NCBI RefSeq assembly: GCF_038396675.1
Contig: NC_088934.1
Location: forward strand, 37,029,001 to 37,093,000
Reading direction: 5' to 3'
Source of the DNA: Hydra vulgaris
Lineage: Eukaryota > Cnidaria > Hydrozoa > Anthoathecata > Hydridae
DNA length: 64,000 nt
The notes under the pieces are model-generated. The model was not told the DNA's origin. It did not search any database and was given only the letters and a program-made list of their open reading frames with translations. This document shows, one piece after another, positions 55,383 through 64,000 of this stretch. A program made the position numbers and the translations under genes. Every line of letters begins with the position of its first letter. Position 1 is the stretch's first letter.

Positions 55383-55463
<81 letters not shown>
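55383..55463. repeat. (TA)n microsatellite, about 80 bp
   Basis: Pure TA. Confidence 0.98.
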
Positions 55464-55466
<3 letters not shown>

Positions 55467-55663
55467 ACACATATATAACCATAATTCGTTTCCTGTATCA
55501 TAAATCGATGAACTTTTGCTCAAAAGTAATGAAAATGGGCATAGTTCTAATTAATTTTAAAAAAGCTCACTCAAAACACAAAATTGTTAAAATGGTATAT
55601 ACGTTGTATTTGCAGTCTGTACCATTATGACTTCCTGAAGTTTAGTATTTTCTTAAATCCTAA

Positions 55664-55745
55664 GGAACTTTCTAGAATTTTCTGAACTGTTCTGGATATT
55701 TTTAGAAATCTCTAAAATTTTCCAGAACTTTCTGAAGTCTTCTAG
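55664..55745. promoter_or_regulatory. Cluster of GAA/TTC pentamers resembling heat-shock elements
   Basis: Within 82 bases there are about ten GAA or TTC triplets, many as GAAnnTTC or TTCnnGAA (AGAATTTTCTGAA, TTCCAGAACTTTCTGAA). Heat-shock factor binds arrays of inverted nGAAn. No gene start is visible next to it, so a role is hypothetical. Confidence 0.35.
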
Positions 55746-56555
55746 ATGTTTATGGAAATAATAGATAATTGAGCAACGCTAATATTTATAATAACCGAAC
55801 AACGCTAATAATTATATATGAATCTTTATTCGCCAAATAGCAGTCAAATAATACAGAAGTAAAATAGCACTTATTATTATTACCGATCAGAAATATATTC
55901 AAGTATTCAATCATAAAGTATTCAAAAAAGTATATTTAATATTCACATGGAAAAAAAAACTGCACCACTAGAAGTACAATCACTGTAAGATAACAGCAGA
56001 ATACCACTCAAAACCCAAATTGTTAGTCGCTATCTGTTTTTTGAGAATCCATCAAAGGGAGACCAGAACGCATAAAGAAAATTGAGAAAGAAGTAACAAG
56101 TTTATGGCAAAAGAAATTTTCCACACTTATCATATCAAGTCATACACGAAAAACTAGATCAAATGCTGAAGTACGATATGTAAAAATTTATTGTTTCATA
56201 TAAGTTTTTAGCATCACAAAAAAAGATGGTGAAAAGCTTTGCAGTGAGGAAAATAGATTGTATCATCTTCAGATTAAAGTGAAATTACAGGTCGGATAAA
56301 CAATTGGGAAGGGTGCTAGTTCAAAAACTCTCCATCCATCCAATCCATCTCCATCTCCAAAAGAAGAAAAATATCATTGAAGTCAATAACCGCAACGACA
56401 ACAGCGACAACGTCAACTTCCGGATCCGAGTCTGAGGCAGAACACCCGGGTCTGGAGATTAAGAAGAACAGTTCACAAATACCAGCAAGAACTACAGCAA
56501 AACCAAAATTTTAACCAAATTAGTAACATCTTTAAAGTTATTAACCAGCAAAGCA
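55746..56555. other. Spacer with GC-richer island
   Basis: GCAACGCTAATAWTTATA is repeated near 55,773 and 55,803. The part at 56,360-56,470 is less AT-rich (CAACGACAACAGCGACAACG) and might be a retrotransposon scrap. No domain recognised. Confidence 0.3.
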
Positions 56556-56558
56556 GTA

Positions 56559-56611
56559 TAAATTGATTATTATCAAATTTATTCAAATAAATTTGATAAT
56601 AATCAATTTAA
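56559..56611. repeat. Perfect palindrome with about 25-bp arms
   Basis: TAAATTGATTATTATCAAAT... runs into a 2-base loop (CA) and then its exact inverse. Confidence 0.9.
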
Positions 56612-57109
56612 AAGTTGAACGAAGAATTTGTAAAGATTAATTGATCGGTGAAGACATAATTATTTAATAAAAGCCCAATTTTCAAGGCGAACAATCGGCG
56701 TAATTCATTGAACCCCATAGTTTACCGTGTTTTAACTCATAAATGATTTACCAATAATAGGATATTTAATTTAGCACAAAGATTCTTAATAGGCGTAAAA
56801 GGTTATTCTAAGTTCCGTTTTAAGTTCAATGTCAGCAAATTTCCCTTCCGAGTGTTTTATACCCATTTTTCAAAAGTAAAAAAATTTTTACGCAACCGAA
56901 AATTTGACCATTTAAAGAAAATAATTATTTATATTGTATTAAAATTTTATATTATCCTATTCAGAAAAAAATTTTCTACAACACGATTGAAAAATATTTT
57001 CAAATTGTTTATTCAATAAATAAATAGAAAAAAAAAGAATGAAACCATTATACAATGATTACACTGTCATAACGATTTCATTCCATCCTCTGTTTTTATT
57101 CTACCCGCT

Positions 57110-57180
57110 TTTCTTCACTTCACGGGTAAAGTTACTATTCATTTTCTTCACTTCACGGGTAAAGTTACTATTCATTTTAA
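57110..57180. repeat. Two 33-bp direct repeats
   Basis: TCTTCACTTCACGGGTAAAG followed by TTACTATTCATTT occurs twice in tandem. Confidence 0.85.
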
Positions 57181-57394
57181 CTTTTTTATATTCAATGCAT
57201 ACATTATGTATCAGTTGCAAAAACAAAATCAAATTTGTCTGGAATTGAATTCAAAAATATTTTTTTGAATCAACTTTTAAAAACTAAAATAATTCGACCT
57301 TTTTTTTGATGCCAAACAAAAAATTTTTTTAAAGGAACGCTGAATTGTGACAGCGAATGAACTCAATCAAACTAGCTGCAATAAAAGTGACAAC

Positions 57395-57586
57395 ATGCTA
57401 TCAACCAGAGTAACTAAAATAACCTCGACATGTTTGGACAACATACTATCAACCAGAGTAACTAAAATAACCTCGACATGTTTGGACAACATGCTATCAA
57501 CCAGAGTAACTAAAATAACCTCGACATGTTTGAACAACATACTATCAACCAGAGTAACTAAAATAACCTCAATATGTTTGGATATA
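57395..57586 (+). repeat. Four 48-bp tandem repeats (coding-compatible)
   Basis: Units start at 57,395, 57,443, 57,491 and 57,539 and encode the 16-residue block LSTRVTKITSTCLDNM with few changes. The open frame spans 57,347-57,601, but no start context or domain suggests a true gene. Confidence 0.9.
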
Positions 57587-57599
57587 ATTGCTGTAAAAT

Positions 57600-59360
57600 G
57601 AACAACTCTAAATACTCAAATATTTTGTTTGCAACACGAAACAGCCATTTTAAGCGCAAATTAAGTACAGTTGGTATGAAGAACTACAAAAAGAAAAGAT
57701 CACCATGTATATACAATGAAATAAGAGAACTCGTTGAAAAGAGAAAACTTAGGGCTAGAAAACTTATTCAAAACAAGCAATTTAACAACAGGAATAAATA
57801 ACCTTAAAAAAATATTAGAAGTCAAACAAACAAACAAAAAAAGACAAAGACATAGGAAGAAGCATTTATGAGTATAAATCCAACAGATATTTGGATATTT
57901 ATAAAAAAGGTACGCTTACAAACAAAGGAGCAAATCAAATAAATAAAAAAATAATAACATTGAACGAGTTAAAAGACTATTTCGCTTCAGTAGTACATAG
58001 ACCTGAAGAAAAATACTAGAATGGCTAACTGGATGTGATACTCCTAAGTCGTTCCAATACAAGAAAATAAAAAATATATCAAACAGAAAAATTGCGAAAT
58101 GCATTCAAAACAAATTCAGCCTTTGTTTACGATGATATTAAAGCATCATTGATCAAAAATAATTTCAAAATTGATTTGATATAATCTCATTATAATTTTC
58201 AACTAGTTGCTAGAAAATCAAGTTTTCCCATCAACTTGGAAAATAGCTCATATGGATTATGAGACAATATGGAAATTAAAAAGAAAAAACAAATGATGCA
58301 GCTAACTATTGATTAATTTTTTACATTGCCAATATGTTGAGAGTTTCCAAAAAAATTAATTGCCATACAACTCAAATTTTAATGATAAGTATCAACTAAT
58401 TCCAAAATAGCAATTTCGTTTCAGAAAATTCTCGGGAGTTGAAACTGTATACTCACTACCACAAACTCATGGTACAAAGTAATTGATAATGGTAAATACC
58501 CAGGTACTCTGTTAATAGACCTATTTCCGAGCATTTGATAATGCACCATATCAAGAACTTTTAAACAAACTTCAAAAATGTCTAAAATGGGAATAATACT
58601 CACAGCAGGAAAATGGTTCGCTAACTATCTGGAAAATAGATTGCAAAGAGTTAAAAAAAGGTAAAAAATATAGTTTGTGGAGGGATATTACAAAGAGTGT
58701 CCTACAAGGAGGAGGAATTAGACCAAAATTATTAACTCCCAACTTCTTTACATTCAGAAATATATCAGTTTGCTGACAATATAACTGCATCTGAAGCCAA
58801 TCAATCACTTTAAGCATTTGCAGAAAAACTGAAGAAATTGTCCCAGGATATTAAAAAAGTACTATGAAAAAATGAAACTGACTATTAACACAAATAAAAC
58901 CCAATTAACTGTTTTCAAACTTACCAGGAAGCAAATACCTGATGACTACCAAATTCTATTAAATGAAATAACTAGAAAGGTTGAAAACAATGTAAAATTA
59001 TTAGGGACCAGCATCTGATCTTCAACATACAGATTGAATTTGTAGTAAAAAAGTGTCACTCCTTTTTGGGAATATTGGTTAGAGCAGCGGCAAGTCCACC
59101 CAGAATTTTGTTAAAAATAGTTTATAATGGAATGGTGTTCAGTTGTATGGAGTTTGTTGGTTCACTTTACATTTCACTACCTAACGCCCACAAAGAAATT
59201 AGACGTCATACAAAAACAAGCCGCGAGAACTATTTGCCATGCAACAAGAAACTCTCATGCACAATGCCAGATTAATCCAATCGCACGTGCAAAACAGCGC
59301 CAGGCCTCTAGAAAGTACGATCTCAGCAGGAGCCCTAAATATTTTAAACATAAATGCCAC
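57600..59360 (+). pseudogene. Jockey-type LINE ORF2 relic
   Basis: Plus strand motifs: KKRSPCIYNEIRELVEKRKL near 57,700 (start of the RT domain), LIDLFRAFDNAPYQELLNKL near 58,515, NYLENRLQRVKK, ITKSVLQGGGI, QFADNITASEANQSL near 58,770 (catalytic FADD changed to FADN), KLTINTNKTQLTVFKLTRKQ near 58,870, then GILVRAAASPPRILLKIVYN and DVIQKQAARTICHATRNSHA near 59,200. Order and wording fit Jockey-group LINEs. Many frameshifts; endonuclease absent. Confidence 0.75.
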
Positions 59361-59380
59361 TAAAATTTTGGGTTTGTTGG

Positions 59381-59530
59381 AGCTTCTATATCACTACTGC
59401 AAGAGCATAAAAATGATTAAATGTGGAGCTTTTATATCACTACTGCAAGAGCATAAAAATGATTAAATGTGGAGCTTTTATATCACTACTGCAAGAGCGT
59501 AAAAATGATTAAATGTGGAGCTTTTAAATA
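59381..59530. repeat. Three 46-bp tandem repeats at the LINE 3' end
   Basis: Units starting AGCTTYTATATCACTACTGC at 59,381, 59,427 and 59,473, with a partial fourth at 59,519. The position directly after the last coding motif suggests they are the retrotransposon's repetitive 3' tail. Confidence 0.9.
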
Positions 59531-60591
<1,061 letters not shown>

Positions 60592-60889
60592 ACTTTATAA
60601 AAAAAAATACATATTTAATTTACTTCAGAAAGCTTCTATTTCCATCAGTACCGAATTTGACGCCCTAAAATTACAAATCTTTTTTCAGTTCGTGTTTATG
60701 ATCACACTTTATTATTAGACATAACAAGCCTCAAAAAACTTAAATATTTTGATAAAAAGAATTTTGTGATTTTGGTAACATATCAAACCTAAATATATAC
60801 AACTTAACATCTAATGCAACCTTTTTTTAATCTAATAAAACCTATTTATCGTAACGAATCCAACAATGAATGAAAATGTACAGGGTCAA

Positions 60890-61690
60890 ATCACAACGAT
60901 GTATTACAGTTTCTACTGTCAAATCACAATGCTAAAAGGTTGTTAAAAACAGCTGTGCATATTATTAAAAATTGGACTTTGACCTCAGAAAACTTAGAAG
61001 ATATTTACATTTCTAAATTGAATGTAGAAAAATCTAAATTTATTTTATTCAACAAACCTAGTAAAGGTGACCACAATGTTCCACTAAAAATACTTAATCT
61101 CCTAATCAATGAAACATTTATTATAAGGAAACCAATCGTTAATTTTCTAGGTGCAATAGTAGATGAATATTTGTCATTGAAACTACATATAAAAATTATA
61201 TCATCCGAATTTATATAAAACTAAACCATTTCTCAACACTGCATCCTTGAAAAAAAAAATATTTTTCATTCATTTATAGTTTTATCTCCTTCTGCAATAT
61301 TGTATACATTGTGATCCTTCTTTACGGAAACTTTGTGCCTTAAGTGTTTATAAACTTAAAATACACCAAGTTCTACAATTCATGTTTAAAACAAAACATG
61401 GACTTTCTCCTATTGCATTAAAGTCACTATAATGAAATTTCGCCCAAATTTTACAAAATCCTACTCAATTTTCAATTAATAACTTTTTTGTTCCAAGAAC
61501 TAATTTAAAACTAACTCTTACCAAATCCAATACGGTGCACAGTTTATATAGAAAATATTTTCAAAACTTATTACAAAAAAGAATAATGTTCAAAATATCT
61601 CTTTGGAACAGTTCAGGATCTACGAGTCTCTTATTACAAAAAGACTTTGATTTTAAATATCTTTTTTATAATAAATACATGAATAATATT
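60890..61690 (+). pseudogene. LINE ORF2 3' half relic
   Basis: Plus strand open frame at 60,940-61,218 reads KSKFILFNKPSKGDHNVPLK, LINETFIIRKPIVNFLGAIV and DEYLSLKLHI: the segment downstream of the catalytic box in Jockey-group LINEs (the K-FLGV-D motif). After frameshifts, LYKTKPFLNTASLKK and a run of C-terminal fragments continue to about 61,690. The catalytic box itself is not present. Confidence 0.65.
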
Positions 61691-61694
61691 ATTT

Positions 61695-62344
61695 TAATAC
61701 ATAATACATAAATAATAAATTTCTAATAACAATAAGTTATCTAAAAAATAGTTATTGATACTACTTCTCTTTTGTTGCAGTTTTAATTTAACTTTTTGTT
61801 GAAAAGCTACTATTCTTTTAAGTTGTTGTTATTCATTAATATGAGTCACCTTATAGGATAAGGGATCAAGTCTTAGAAATGGAGTTATTAGCACTACTGT
61901 ATAATAGAAAGAAAAATGATCAAAAAGAAAAAATATTTAATTTAATATCTTTATTTTTGATCAAATTAAAGCTGTTTGTGCGGGACAACGACCGGAATAG
62001 CGTTTTTGAGAAAATTAAAGTTGAAAGTTCGCATAATTTAAGAATGTTATAAATTCAGTTTGAAGAAGAAGTTAGTGGTTATTTTCTGTTTTTAAATGCA
62101 TGATACAGTTTAGATTACGGGTACAAATTTTTACATCAAATAAATTTCAGTAACTCTTTAAAAATAAAAAAATAAAAGCATAACTGAAAAATCAAAAAGG
62201 TACCAACTCTTAATTAAATACAAAATTTTGTATCTGCTTTTCGTAAGGGGCAAACTGGAACTATTTTTAGCATTTTATTTATATGTCCAACTTGTTTGCA
62301 GTAAGAACATATCCACGGCTATCTTTTAACAGGAGGCAAACCCA
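61695..62344. other. AT-rich spacer
   Basis: Nothing recognised. Confidence 0.4.
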
Positions 62345-64000
62345 CCTAAAAATCTAGATTGCCAACCGTTTCTTGAACTGTTTTGCGAACATTTGCTCCT
62401 CTGACCTGGAAATAAAAAATAATTTAAGATAATTAGTGATGTTTTCATTGTTCAAAGCCTAAATATTAAGTCAAATAAATCCGTATTTTAATTCTCGTAA
62501 TGATGGTAAGTTAAAACGTTGTCCTGTCAACTTGTGGCTTTCGACAAATTAAATCTTTCCCGCGTTCTGGAACAAAAATTCGGATGTTATCGTAAAGATA
62601 CCATTGTCTTTCTAGTGAGAGAAGTTAAGGTTGTATTATTTATGGCGTGGTAATTTTTGAGATGAGTTGGTGTTGCAATATTTGGAATTCACCTCCGCAC
62701 TGTCCGAATCAATCTTACAAGTAATCACTCCAGGTTTATCAAATTGAAATGTGAAAGAGTGCCATTGTTTGATATTTGGAATCGTTTTAAAATTAGGTGA
62801 AAGCTGTTCTTGCCAATCATATGTTGGAACAAAAATTGAACCATTCTCGTCACTGACGATGACTGGTTTATTCAATTTTGAAATTGGAGTACTAGCTTCT
62901 ATGCATGCAGCAGACTCTTTGACCAAAGCTACTTCACTTCGCCGAAACTTGGATTTCAGAATCCCAAATCCTGCATCTGGAGAGAAATTCGTGTGACCGA
63001 AAGGCAAAAACATAATAGTTATTTTTTGGTTTAACCCAGGAGCTACTCTCCAAGAGAAATACTGCATTACAATGTTGTTTTTATTTTGCCCTACGCCGTT
63101 GTCAGCATGGCAATACATGGTATCTTTGATAGAACATTTATGTTCAGCAAGGTAGTGATGAATCATACTCAAAATACAGTTAGTACCCTTTCCGGTTAAC
63201 ATGTTTTCCGGTTATCATGTTCATGACATAATTGTGCTGAACACAGGCCGATTCATTTGCAATACCAAAAATCCCAACTTTAAACGGAGTTAAAAAATAG
63301 ATAGGTTCAGGTTGATCTGGTAAGTTTGGAAGAAAGATTTGCTCGGCATAGTCAAAAGAAATGTGTGAAATTTTTTTTTTTTTTTGCCAGTTTGATACAA
63401 TCATAATAAACGAAACGCTCTTTCTCAACTTAACTTTAGATGTTTTTACATCTCAGTTATACACTCTAGTTTGACTTCTACTTCCAGATTAATCATTTCA
63501 GACATTTTTATAGTGTTATTCTGACATACACTGACGTTGGATAACAATAAAAGGCATAGTCATTCTCCAAATCTTTAAGAAATCTAAAATTTTCAGCAAA
63601 TGCATTCCAAACAATTCACATGCGGATTTATATTTTTCATGTATGCTTTTCTTTGTCTCCCATGACGGAAGAAGCATCATCCGATGATCTCTTATTCATC
63701 GAGTTTTTCCGGGTAGAACTAGTGCATTGTTTTCAGCATAATTCATTATAAATTGAACAACTGCTGTGGCATCTACTTTTGTACAAGTATTTTTGGGTTG
63801 TCTTCCAGTATTGCCATGTCTACGAAGAGCAATTCCAAACTTAATGACTCGCCTGCGTAGTAGATGGAGACGTTTACAACCAATCCCATGCAAAAACAGG
63901 AATGTTTTCAAACATATCTTGTATCCGTGAAACCGATAATTCATCAGTGTTTTTGATCGAAGTTCATTTTGATCTTCATAACGATTACAGCACATTAACC
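62345..64000 (-). pseudogene. Transposon-like HADNxxGQNKNN protein, N-terminus beyond the window
   Basis: Minus strand, in at least four frames. Open 63,696-63,995: MNYRFHGYKICLKTFLFLHG, GNTGRQPKNTCTKVDATAVV, NNALVLPGKTR. Then near 63,180-63,428 ISFDYAEQIFLPNLPDQPEP, YFLTPFKVGIFGI. Open 62,636-63,202: MYCHADNGVGQNKNNIVMQY, ITIMFLPFGHTNFSPDAGFG, LKSKFRR, and a beta-rich tail. Two spaced Asp-containing motifs (SFDYAEQ, HADNG) hint at a nuclease/transposase core, but I cannot name the superfamily. The family recurs in cnidarian and arthropod genomes from memory. A short tail relic (NVRKTVQETVGNLDF) lies near 62,350-62,395. Confidence 0.5.

Overview
This is a 64 kb piece of an AT-rich animal genome, most likely a cnidarian of the Hydra type (an inference from the low GC content, the transposon families and the many long (TA)n tracts). 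I recognise no intact host gene. Nearly every readable protein fragment belongs to a mobile element, and most are broken by stops and single-base frameshifts.

Layout. 1-6.7 kb holds relics: a Tc1/mariner transposase, two copies of an uncharacterised multicopy protein family, and a pogo-like transposase. 7.5-11.5 kb is a non-coding 4 kb element with inverted ends and an internal duplication, followed by a third copy of the multicopy family. 12.6-16.3 kb has a (TA)n tract, two LINE fragments and a complete 1.36 kb mariner element. 17.1-17.6 kb is a Harbinger-like MITE. 18.4-24.8 kb is a composite element with long inverted ends (about 0.5-0.8 kb) into which a hAT element with a perfect 8-bp target duplication was inserted.

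26,263-43,862 is the centrepiece: a 17.6 kb Polinton/Maverick with about 385-bp terminal inverted repeats and a perfect 6-bp target duplication (TCTGTC). It carries a fibre-like protein, adenain-type protease, protein-primed DNA polymerase B, major capsid, penton, core-like proteins, packaging ATPase, a zinc-ribbon plus phospholipase A2 gene, a dUTPase-like gene and an integrase. Most of these genes are decayed. The fibre, penton and one core-like gene are still open. A Tc1 element (35,914-37,638) interrupts one gene. Almost all genes start directly after a TATATAAAA-ATG type motif, which looks like a virus-style promoter.

44,561-47,476 is a decayed Transib (RAG1-related) transposon. Its ends are perfect CACAGTG heptamers and it is flanked by a GC-rich 5-bp duplication (CGCCG). 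48,352-50,989 is a pogo element. 51-52 kb has two tRNA-derived SINEs and a snapback repeat. 52.9-61.7 kb contains three LINE relics, several long (TA)n tracts and minisatellites. 62.3-64 kb is the minus-strand relic of another transposon-like gene, cut by the window edge.

How it fits together. The window is a nested archive of DNA transposons and LINEs. Insertion order can be read in several places: Tc1 into the Polinton, hAT into the long-TIR element, a Harbinger MITE into an older repeat, and a small hairpin into a mariner end. All family assignments come from reading motifs. No database search was run.
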